Of a DNA stretch of 64,000 nt, positions 20,859-31,345 are shown piece by piece. Source of the stretch: Avena insularis (Eukaryota; Streptophyta; Magnoliopsida; Poales; Poaceae); NCBI GenBank assembly GCA_023614405.1, contig CM042689.1:310535132-310599131 (forward strand), given 5' to 3'. Numbering within the stretch: position 1 is the stretch's first letter; every line of letters begins with the position of its first letter. The position numbers and the translations under genes are program-made. The notes under the pieces were generated by a model. The model saw only the letters and a program-made list of their open reading frames with translations, did not search any database and had not been told where the DNA came from.

Positions 20859-23800
20859 TGTAGAGGTCCCAACCTTTAATAAGGTAGAGATCCCTGTGTT
20901 TACAATGCTAGTCCCTGGATCAATAGCTAGCATCCACAGTTAAGATGTAATATCAAGAAACAAAGGTCATAATACAACTTTATAACCAGGAATAAAATAA
21001 TTCATTACATCTTACATAGCTCATTTGGCTATTACATTACATTGCAGCAGAATATCTATAAGCATGGGGTCCTTCATCTTCAATGTGCCACAGGCAGCCA
21101 TGATGGTTGTAGACTTGTAATCCTAATCAACACACTTACATCAAACAAACCTGCAACATAATAAGTTGCAGCCACAAGGGTCAATACATTTGAATTGTAT
21201 TGGCAAGTTTCACTACTATGTAGGAATAAGTGGATCCTAACATTACATGCATATTTGGCTAAGTAGGGTTTTTAGGCTCATTTGCAGAAAGCAATAGTTT
21301 TATCCTATCTTTTCAAAATAGTTTTGATCTTTTGAAAAAATCTTTCTGAACTCCTTGGAAACCTCCAAGTGCTTCAAGTCTCTTGTTGTCACTTTCAAGT
21401 TTTACTTTTAGAAATTGGAATGTCGAGATCTCCCATAGCTTCAGGCCTTAGTTGCTCAGTATTGTCCATAACCGGGGACACGGCTAAGTACTTAGAATTT
21501 TGATCTTCTGCAGAAGTTGTACACTTTACCCACATGCCACATTCTCATCTTGATGCCACCAGTGGCCGCTGGATAAGTACTCACCAAGATGGAGTACTGG
21601 CAGATTGAGAATGTGTGAAGTCTTTCCATAGGGTCCTCCCAATACACAATGCTAGCTTGTCTTCAGGCACAAATGTAGGGTTCCTAGTTCCCTCATTCCA
21701 GTTAACCTGAAGAGGCCAATGCATGGGTCTTCCTCTATGTAGTTGACTAAGCCAGTGCCCATTTAGCATGTGGCTGTACACGGAAGCCACTGTACGAGAA
21801 ACATGTTCAATCTCTAAGTCCCTGGGTGGTTTTCTTTTAGTGCACATACAAAAAGAGATTGCCATATAAACATGGTTCCTTTTGTTGCCACCTTGTCCAA
21901 AACTTGAGTATCCTTGTCCACCCAGGTGGTTCATTGAGTACTTGTTTTATTATATAAAACATAAGTCTTTTCCCAACTTCATATAATCTCAACATGTATC
22001 TCATCTCAATGTATATATAGCAGGGCTAAGCATATTACAACTACATTGTTTTCACTAAGGAATGTATAAGGGTATCCTAATAGGATTTAGCATAGCAAAA
22101 TATAGTAGTCCTTATCATGCATGTTTCAAAAATCCACTAAGTGTAATGAAAAATAGTAGGACTTGGATGATAGTGTCACTTGCCTTTTTGGTAGGGAATG
22201 TTGGTTCACTTCTTGATCTTGCTAATATCACACCCTTCTAACTTCACTACAAATCAATCAAGCAAACATAGATTCAACTAGCATTCCAACCAATATTCAA
22301 ACAATTCATCACACATAAAATAATAGAAACAAGGTCATGCACGCAAGCATGCAAAAGATAATTTTATTTGCAAAGGTGGTTTCTACTAGACTCTATACAT
22401 TGTAAGGTTCAAAGTGGTCATTTTCTAAAGTGGCAAAACCATTTGCAAAAGGGTTTTATTTATAAACCATTTTTAAATCAAATCATTATTTCATGTGGTG
22501 AAAATGCTTTTGGTAAGGCAATAATTTTATATTGTTCACCAAATAAGTTGTTAATTCTCAAAACTTGGTGTTTAGGGTCAGTAGGTTTGAATCAAAACAT
22601 TTTCCAAAGATTTGGCTCAAAAATCATTTCCATATCAAAATCAATATTTTTATTTGACTAGAAATGAGTTAATTCAAGTATTTATTCTCAAACTTCACAA
22701 AATACATTTTTAAATCCATAAGTTGGTTCCTAGGGTCAGTAAGTTCACATCAAACCATTTTGCAAAGATTTCATGTCAAAAACATAACTAGAACAATTTT
22801 TATATTCATAACAAGCCTACACAAGTTTCTGCAAATTCAACCAATTTATCAGAAGATTTTTACTAAACAAAGTGCATGGTTGGCTAGGTCTTGTTTTTCT
22901 GAATCCATTGATATAAAGTTTGCAAAATTTGGACGTGTAGATTGAAAGTTTTGAATTTTATAAAATCAAACATCTAATAGAACATTTCTGTTTTTAAATC
23001 CACACCTAGGCCACGTGTCTTAACCTTATTGGGCGATACCGCTTCGCTGGGATCGACAGATGCGGTGCGTTAGATCTCACTTAAATCGTACGGCGTAGAT
23101 CATTTCGTACCCCTTCGTTATAATCTAATCTTAACCAGACGATTTTGATCTAACGGCTACAGCGAGGCTACCAGAATCGCTGGCTATGAAGTGAGCGGCG
23201 TGACGGTGGTCAGACGATGGGTTTGCCGACGTTGCAGGAAGCTAGGGAGAGGGGAAATTGGCTTACAGCATTCGCGTGGTCGAGGTGAAGCTCGAGGTGG
23301 CGTTGGCTTGGCGAGGGGCGCACAGGGACGGGAGTAATCGCTCGTCGGAGTTGGTGACGACGTCAGGCGGCTCTGTTTGCTGTCGGAGGTGAGGCTGCAG
23401 TTCACTCCGAGGCAAAACAAGGATACAGTTAGATGCGGGCGAGTGTGGCGTTCATGTGAGCATGATTGAGAGGGCTCGGGGTGGTCTGGCTTACCAGGGG
23501 GAGGTCGCCGGAGTTGCTTGCAGGCGGTGGCGCTCAGGTTGTTGTTGTTGCCGATGCTATGGATCAAGCGTGGGCGAATGAGTGGCACGGGAAGATGCGC
23601 CAGGAGGTGGGAAGCAAGCTCGCGTGCAGACAAAGGAGAAGGACGGTGAGGTGTGGCCGGAATCGGTGGAAAACCTCGTCGGAGCAGTGGGGGCGCGGGC
23701 TCGAATTGGGGCAGCCTAGAGGCAGAGGGGGAGAGGTGAGTGGGGGAAAATTTCGAGTAGACACAGGCGGTTAAATGGGCGTAGTCACTGGAGGAATTAG

Positions 23801-24809
23801 GGCCGCTATCAACGCGTAATCAACGTCGGAGTTGTTCAGCTGCAACGGCAGGGGCGACGGGGTCGTGGTGGAGACGATGAACATGAGGGTGGGGCCTTCT
23901 TTGCCGAGGAGAGAGATAGGAGAGGGTCCACTGCACTGTGATCAAGTGGGTGGGTTTTTCGGTGGAAAACGATTCGCGCGTGGGGGGGTTTAGTTGGGCT
24001 GGAGCTGGGCTTGCTGGGCCAGATGAGTTGGGCTGAGCTCGATTCATTCATTTTTTTATACAGTAAACTTTTATTTTTCTATTTGATTTTCCTGTTTTGA
24101 TTTTCAAACAATCAATTCAAACATCAAAACAAATCAAACCACCACCAAACTTTGAAAAATTTTTAGTTCTGTTTAACAACACAAACCAAGGTCCTAAATA
24201 AAATAATACTTTTATTCTTTTAGGTTCTATTTAATAATTAAATAAAATAGTCCTTAGTTATTAATTCAAATAGGATTTGTTTTATTTAAAATCTCCATTT
24301 GAAATATACAAAATAACAAAATCATTTCAGTAGGTTTTATTTGATAATATAAAACACTTGAAAAACTTATTTAAAATAAAATAACAAGTTTTAGTGTTTA
24401 TTTTAAATGGAAAAAGCCTTTACTTTAATAAAATTGGATATTAATAAATCCTCATTATTTTATTTAAGTAGACCTTTATTCTTTTTATCAAATAGAAATA
24501 TTTTATTTCAAAACCTTGGCCAAGTTTTAATTTGGCTTTATAAAATAGTCCTTATTTATATTTCTACCTTTTCATTTGAAAACCAAATCTTTTTATTAAA
24601 AGATCCAAAAGTAGTAATTCTACTTATTTAAATTTTTCTTTATTAGTTGTTTATTCTTTTCAAATCCCTTTAGGATTTGTTTGATCAAATAGGTTTGAAG
24701 GTTTCCAATTGGAATCAAAAAGTATCTTCTCACCCTGAAAATCAACAAAGTTTTATTTTATTCATTTATTTTTCACATAACAAGATTTGGAAAATCTTGG
24801 GATGTGACA
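20859..24809 (-). repeat. RT5 3' LTR (left), 3951 bp
   Basis: Minus-strand ends TGTCACATCCC (24809) and GACCTCTACA (20859). It contains a site II cluster (TGGGCY at 23995, 24006, 24015 and 24029), TATA-like TTAAAT (23771-23776), a GC-rich exon-like block (23180-23960), a candidate intron (22183-21151) and the module (21463-21527). An AT-rich 24060-24800 stretch has no features. Long antisense frames in the GC-rich block are not considered real. Confidence 0.93.
21463..21527 (-). other. Conserved LTR module (RT5 left copy), 65 bp
   Basis: Minus strand: AAAGTGTACAACTTCTGCAG, then TAAGTACTTAGCCGTGTCC, ending TATGGACA. The right LTR copy is at 31950-32014. Confidence 0.7.
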
Positions 24810-24918
24810 GGCTACCACCCTTAAAATAAATCTCGTCCCAAGATTTGGGGAGGCTAGGGGTTACAAGTTGGCTTAAAACAACTAGGGTACTACCACCCTT
24901 AAAAATTTTCCAACTAGA
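24810..24918 (-). promoter_or_regulatory. RT5 polypurine tract and 3' non-coding tail
   Basis: On the minus strand a TTAAGGGTGGTAGCC run abuts the left LTR, the expected plus-strand primer for this element. A near copy (TTTAAGGGTGGTAG) lies about 75 bp upstream at 24890-24903. No coding content. Confidence 0.75.
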
Positions 24919-26004
24919 TTACATATTGGCTTGCTTGGGATCTTGGGGAAACTTCTCTGGGCAAACATCTGCATAGTGTCCTTTGTTTCCACACTTGAAA
25001 CATGTGACAAGGCTGAGATCCTTCATAGGCTTGTTTATCTTGTGCTTCATCTTTTCTGGACAGTTGCTTGCATAATGTCCTTGGTTACCACAATTGTAAC
25101 ATGTGATAAGTTTGAGTTCTTCACGTATCTCTTGTGGACAGGTTGCTACATAATGGCCTAGCTCTTTGCAGTTGTTGCACCATACTTGGCCAATCTCTTT
25201 ATACTTATTCTTCTCTGGACATTCACTGGCATAGTGTCCCATTTCTTTACAATGATTACATTGCACATGGCTTTTGTCCTTCTTTTTCTTGGGTTTCTCC
25301 AAAGCTAGGAGTGCCTCTAGTTCATGTTCTTCATATGTTATCTCATAGGTAGGAATGTCTACTGGTTTCTTTGACCTTCTATTGCTCCTTGGATAATTCA
25401 TATGTCTCTTCTTTGGTCCTATAAATTGGGTTGTATTGCATGGAGGTATAAGTGGAGATTTTCCTTTGTCCTCATCCTTCTTGGTAGACTTGGCTCCCTC
25501 TTGATAGTCTGCAATCAGTTGTTGCACTCCACCTTGTTTCCTTTGTTAAACTATGGAATAGATGGGGCATTGGATAGGGACATGATTATTTCCTTCACAT
25601 AGGTAACAAGTAGCTTGAGAGGTGGGACATTGGCCAACTGGATGTTTTTCTTCACAGTGGGGGCATTGATCTCCATGCTCCTTGGAAGTGTGATCCTTGT
25701 CTCCACAAATATTGCAAGCTTTGGTCCCTTCTAGAATTACATCCTTGTCATCTTTGTTGTCACAAACTCCTTTGGAAGAGTTGCCTTCCATGTTGATCAT
25801 TTGATCTGTCACCTTATGCAACAATTGGGCTTGGGTTTCAAAGAAACTTTGCATGGTTGGATCTTCCCCACTGGTGTTGGCTATGAATTGAGCTGTCACT
25901 TGGTTCAACTGGTTTTGGGTTGCTATGAGTTCTCTCATGTTGTCCTCTTGGTTGTTGTTGTTGTTGTCATCAACCTTGATGTTGGAGTCTCTTGGAGTAG
26001 TCAT
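24919..26004 (-). pseudogene. RT5 nucleocapsid-like protein with multiple CCHC knuckles
   Basis: Likely start ATG at 26004 (MTTPRDSNIKVDD); the frame is open further to 26037. The N-terminus (TQNQLNQVTAQFIANTS) loosely resembles the start of the RT4 gag, but no capsid domain with its paired Trp follows. Cysteine motifs in order: CNICGDKDHTSKEHG (incomplete), CPHCEEKHPVGQC (one residue short), CYLCEGNNHVPIQC, a TAA stop at 25546-25548, then CNHCKEMGHYASEC, CNNCKELGHYVATC, CYNCGNQGHYASNC and CFKCGNKGHYADVC. Without the stop it is about 360 residues with five canonical knuckles. The role is probably binding of element RNA for packaging by another element's particle. Confidence 0.82.
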
Positions 26005-26416
26005 CTGTTTGGGTTGAATTGAGATTAGAATAGGCAAAAAGATTTCTAAGTAAGGATTCTAATCACAATTTACACAAGCAATGTGCAATCAATCACAAGC
26101 AAACATCTCACTCAACAACAAAGTTCAAGCACATCTTTAGGCAACAAAATATTTTTGTTACACCACATAAGTTGGTGGGTTTGACTTTAAACAAAATATG
26201 GTGGTCCATCTATATGGTTCACTTGAAATCTTTCCATCCTTCTTAGTTGATTCTTCATGAACAAGATCTTTGTATCCTTGGAGAAAATTTCTTGGTCACA
26301 AATACTTCAAAGGTGATGATGGTTCCTTCTAAGTTGTATTTCCTTAGTCTTCAAGTCTTGGGTATGATTTCTTGTCTCACTTGTCCTTAGTGATATCCAA
26401 GTTTGAAGTCCTTGGT
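26005..26416 (-). other. RT5 leader, part next to the knuckle frame
   Basis: About 400 bp upstream (on the minus strand) of the zinc-knuckle frame, interrupted by RT6. No frame or motif seen. TTGGT at 26412-26416 is the RT6 target site. Confidence 0.7.
26412..26416 (+). repeat. RT6 target-site duplication, left copy (TTGGT)
   Basis: TTGGT before the RT6 LTR, repeated at 30914-30918 after it. Confidence 0.93.
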
Positions 26417-29400
26417 TGTGGAGTCCCCAACCTTGTTAAAATATAAGGTAAGGTAGAATCCCCTGTGTTTACAATGCTAGTCCCTGGATCAATTGCTAGC
26501 ATCCACAGTTAAGATGTAATATCAAGAAACAAAGGTCATAATATAGCTTTATAACCAGGAATAACATAGTTTTATTACATCTTACATAGCTCAATTGGCT
26601 ATTACATTACATTGCAGCGGAATAACTATAAGCATGGGGTCCTTCATCTTCAAAGTGCCACAGGTAGATGTTGGTTGTAGACTTTGTAATCCTAATCAAT
26701 CTAATCAATCCTGCAACATTACAAGTTACAGCCACAAAGGTCAATACATTTGAATTGTATTGGCAAGTGATACTATGGTAGTATAGTGGAGTCTAACATA
26801 TATATGCATTTTGGCTAAGTGGAGTTGAGGCTTGCATTGCACAAAATAGATTTTTCTTATCATTTTGGAAACACTAAGTTTTTGTTTTGACAAAATCATT
26901 TTTCTCAATCAGAGATTGAAGATCCTTATCCAAGGCATATACCAATCAAAGATTTAAGATTTCACACAACCCTTGTTCAAACCACAAGTTTTAACTTAGA
27001 AATTTGAATGATGAGATTCTTGATTGCTTCCACGTCTTGATGCTCAAATTGTCCTTTACCAGGGACATGGCTAAGTACTTAGGTTTTACACTCTGCAGAG
27101 GTGGTGCACTTTCCCCACAAGACTTGGTTTCCCAAGACAAGATCTTTCAGAAGCTTTCCCTTAGACCATTATGGACGCGTTCCAACCTATCAAACACTAC
27201 CACCCACTGTCCATATGGCTAAGTTCTTGCAACCTATATGATCATGGCAGAGCCCATATTGCCAAGTGGTTGCACTTGAAGCTTCTCAACATTTGACATC
27301 TCCAATCTCTTTGTTCCTGGGTGGCCTTCCACAAGTGAGATACACAAGCCAAGTCCATGGCCTTGTGAACCACTCAACACAAACCATTCCTTCCTTTTCC
27401 ACCCAGGTGATTCATTTACTTAGTTGTTTTATTAAACAAAACACAAGTCCTCAGACTTAGAATATTTTTCCATAGTGTGAATTTATATTCCACCCAAGTT
27501 TTCTATTAGCTAGGCTAAGCTTGATAGTAATAGGATTCTTAACTTAGGAAAATCCTACTAAGGATTCATCTACTAGGTTTTCCTATAGCAAGGTCTATAC
27601 TTAGCAAAATAAAATCCATGCCAGTTTTACTTAGAGAAAACACTAATGCATAGTAATGGGACAAAAGATATGAAGCATCACTTGCCTTTTTGGTAGAGGG
27701 TATAAGCTCACTCCTTGTCCTTGCAACAATCACACTCTTCAAGTCACTACAATCCAATCAAACAAGGCACAAACTCAATCTACCAATCAAGCAAAACAAC
27801 ACACATAAAATAACAAAGTCAAAGTAATGCATGCAAGCATGCCAAGCTTTGTTTTTGTTTGAAAAAGTGGTTCCTAGTGGGTCATAGACATTTGGGTACA
27901 TCTAATGGTCATTTTGTAAAGTGGCAAAATCATTTGCAAAAGGTTTCACTACAAAACCATTTTCAAAACAAAGTATCATTTTATGTGGTGTAGAAATATT
28001 TTTACTAAGGCATTAATCACCAAGGTTCACCAAATATGTTTTCAAACCACAAAACTTGGGGTTTGGGTTTAAAACAAAACATTTTCCAAAGGTTTTCTTC
28101 CAAAACCATTTTTAATGATTAAACCATATTTCTATTTGACTAGAAATGGTTTTAAATCAAAGAATCCTTATTTTGTTTCACCAAATGAGTTGCTATTGCA
28201 AAACTTGGTGTTTTTGGTCAGTAGGTTTGGTTCAAAACATTTTCTCCAAAGTTTTTACTCAAAATCATTTTCCTAAACAAAACAATAGTTTTATTTAGCT
28301 AGAAATGGACTAAACTAATTAATCCATTCTAATCTTTTCCAAATTCATTTTCAAAACCATGGGTTGGTTCCTAGGGTCAGTAAGGTCACAACAAACCATT
28401 TTGCAAAGGTTTTAACCCTAAAATCATTTTTAAACAATTTTTCTAATCTAAACAAGCACACAAAAGAATCTGCAAAAACAAGCAAGCTAGCAGATACTAT
28501 TTGCTAAACTAAGGGCATGGTTGGCTAGGTCTTGTTCTCCTGATTTCATTGATATAAAGTTTGCAAAATTTGGACGTGTGGATCCAAAGTTACAAGGGTT
28601 TGAAGTTTCAAAATATTCTGTTTTCAATTTCTGTTTTAAAACAGACTTGGCCACGCGTCGCGTTTTAATTCGCTGAAAACGGTTCGGGTGGATCGCGTGC
28701 TGCGGACCGCAGGATCTAGTTTGATCGCACGGCACAGGGCATGTACCTCTTCGCGGCTTAAGTGATCTATCATAGGCGTTGGATTAAGATCCTACGGATG
28801 CTAATGCTCGGTCACAGATGGGCGGCGCTGCGCGGCGGCAGACGGCGGCGGCGCTCTGGCGGTGGAGTTCCGGCTAACACAGGAAGCAAGAGAGAGGGAG
28901 GAGTGGCTCATAGTGATCGCTGAGGCACGGGGATGCTCGACCTGCCCTTGGTTGGTGAAGGGGCGCACAATGATGCAGACAATTGCTCGTCGGAGTCCTT
29001 GCTGCCGTCGGGTGCTCTCTGTTGAAGATGGTGGCGAGGTTACGGTGCACGCCAGAGGAAAACAGAGGTGGCTTAGATGCGTAGGTTCATGGCGAGTATG
29101 TGCGTGTGCAAAACAAGGAGAGGGGAGGTCTGGTCTTACCAGCAGTGCTCGTCGGAGCGGGGCAGACGGCGGTGGCGAGTCGAGCTTGTCCTTGCCGACG
29201 CTGTGATGCTCGCGCGGATGAACGGGAGGCACGGTGAGGTGCGCCAGAGGCTGGGGAACATGTGAGTATGGTCGAGGAGGCTCGGGGTAACGTCGGCTGG
29301 CCAGAATTAAGGAGGAACGGTGGTCAGAGCAGTGAGGGTGCGACTCCGATTGAGGGCAGCCTAGAGGCTCTCGTGCTGCGGTGTTTGAGGGGAAAGGAGG

Positions 29401-30913
29401 GGAAAGCGCTGGCGTTTAAATGGGCGTGATCGCTGCGAGGAGTAAACGCAGCAGTAAAGCGTATTGACTGCGAGCAAATAGCGACAGAAACGGTCGCGAG
29501 GTGAGGGGAAGAAGGAGTCGCGGGGAGGACGATGAACAGGAGAGGGTGGGGTCCGCCTGTCAGCGAGAAAGTGAGAGGGAAAGAGGGGTCCACCAGTCAT
29601 TCACTGCGTGGGTATGTGTTCGTGTGCAAAACGTTTCATGCGGGATGAAGAGAAGCTGGGCCGGTTGGTGGGCTTCCTGGGCTGGCTTGCCTTTTCCTTT
29701 TTTTTTCTGTCTGCGTTCTTTTTCCTTTTCTAATTCTATTTTTCTGTTTTTGAAATTCAATCAACAATTCAAGCATTCAAATAATTCAAACAATCCAAAC
29801 AATCACTCAACTTTGTACTTTGAATTTGGTTCTGTTTATCAACATAATCCAAATCCCAAAATAAAATAATATTTTTATTCATTTTAGGATCCATTCATTA
29901 ATTAAATAAAATGGATCTTTAGTTATTTAATAAAATAGGGTTTGATTTATTTAATAAAATTTCTATTTGAAATCCAAATATTTTCAAAACCAAAACAGTA
30001 GGTTTTATTTGAAAGTATAAGATACTTGGAAAACTTGTTTAAAACAAAATAACCTTTTATTTTAGGTTCCATTAATAATTAAATATAATGGACCTTAGTT
30101 AATAATTCAAATAGGATTTGTTTATTTAAAAACTTTATTTTGAAATCTAAAATAAAACCAAAACACTTCTGTAGGTTTTATTTTGAGAAAACAAAATACT
30201 TGGAAAACTTATTTAAAATAAATAAATAAGTTTTGATGTTTTTTTAGAAATAGTAAAACCTTTATTAATAAAACTTGGATATTTAAATCCTTTATATTTT
30301 ATTTTAAATAAACCTCTACTATTTTTAACCAAACAAAACCTTTTGTTTCAAAGTCTTGGCCAAGGTTTAATTTGGCTTTATAAAATAATCTTTATTTAAA
30401 ATATTTCTTTTCATTTTGAAAACCAAAACCTTTTATAAAAAGATTTCAAAGTAGTAATAAAATACTTGGAAAACTTATTTAAAATAAATAAGTAAGTTTT
30501 AGTGTTCATTTAAAATGGGAAAAGCCTTTACTTAAATAAAATTTGGATATTACATCCTTTTTATTTTATTTAAATAAACCTTTACTCATTTTATCAAAAC
30601 AAAATATTTTAATATAAAAGCTTGGCCAAAATTAATTTGGCTCTTTAAAATATAATCTTTATTTATAATTTCTACTTTGCTTTTGAAAACCAAATCTTTT
30701 TATTTAAAGATCCAAAATAGTAATTCCAAAACATTTTATTTTCCTTTATTAAATGTTTATCTTTATAAATCCCTTTAGGATTTTATTTGATCCAACTGGT
30801 TTGAAGTCCCAATTGAATTCAAAAAGTTTCTTCTGGCCCTGAAAATCAAACAAAGTTTTATTTTATTCATTTATTTTCACATTACAAGATTTGGAAAATC
30901 TTGGGATGTGACA
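26417..30913 (-). mobile_element. RT6: solo LTR, 4.5 kb, family 2, TSD TTGGT
   Basis: A single LTR related to those of RT5 (TGTGGAGTCCCCAACC at the left, GGGATGTGACA at the right) flanked by TTGGT on both sides, with no internal region. This is the standard product of recombination between the two LTRs of a full element. It contains a site II cluster (29657, 29669, 29678), TATA-like ATTTAAAC (minus strand, 29414-29421), a candidate intron (27685-26711) and the module (27050-27112). The AT-rich 29700-30900 half shows poly(T)-rich repeats only. Confidence 0.93.
27050..27112 (-). other. Conserved LTR module (RT6 copy), 63 bp
   Basis: Minus strand: AAAGTGCACCACCTCTGCAG, then TAAGTACTTAGCCATGTCC, ending AAGGACA. 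The CTCTGCAGAG palindrome is intact. Confidence 0.7.
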
Positions 30914-30930
30914 TTGGTGAAAATGCTAAA

Positions 30931-31122
30931 GATGTTGAAGTCATTAGAGTTGAAGATGTTGAAGTCATTAGAGTTGAAGATGTTGAATTCATTAGAGTAG
31001 AAGATGTTGAAGTCATTAGAGTTGAAGATGTTGAAGTCATTAGAGTTGAAGATGTTGAAGTCATTAGAGTAGAAGATGTTGAAGTCATTAGAGTTGAAGA
31101 TGTTGAAGTCATTAGAGTTGAT
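30931..31122 (-). repeat. 24-bp minisatellite, 8 units, in the RT5 leader
   Basis: Eight head-to-tail units of 24 bp starting GATGTTGAAGTCATTAGAG (plus strand), with a few substitutions (TTC for GTC, GTAGAA for GTTGAA) and no length change. Because 24 is a multiple of three both strands are open, giving an 8-residue repeat, but in the element's own orientation it lies in the leader, so a coding role is unlikely. Confidence 0.92.
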
Positions 31123-31331
31123 GAAGTCCTTAGCTCATGGTGAAGTCTTTGGCCATGGGGTAGGTTTGTCCATCAAGTTTGAAATAGAAGAGATGTGGAA
31201 TTAAAACCAAAGTAGTTGAGGAAAGAGTTTACAAGATTGTTTGTAAATAATTTTTGGAACAAATATAACTCTTATTTTTCTAAGGGGTTTTTGTCCAATC
31301 CTAGGGTTACAAATCCTATAGGCAACACAAT

Positions 31332-31343
31332 GCTCTGATACCA
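31332..31343 (-). promoter_or_regulatory. RT5 primer-binding site, initiator tRNA-Met
   Basis: TGGTATCAGAGC on the minus strand, two bases from the right LTR, confirming that LTR as the 5' LTR of the internal region. Confidence 0.93.
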
Positions 31344-31345
31344 TT

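Noticed and set aside
23184..23774. Long overlapping frames on both strands in GC-rich LTR sequence (also 28801-29232, 33868-34269, 57649-58163)
   Set aside because: Open frames on both strands arise from GC-rich composition, and full-length versions are not kept between copies. Only short segments with conserved phase and splice borders were retained as candidates.
30901..31143. Repetitive frame (DVEVIRVE repeats) or a CRISPR-like array
   Set aside because: The units are contiguous with no spacers, so it is not CRISPR. Both strands are open only because the unit is 24 bp. It lies in a retrotransposon leader.
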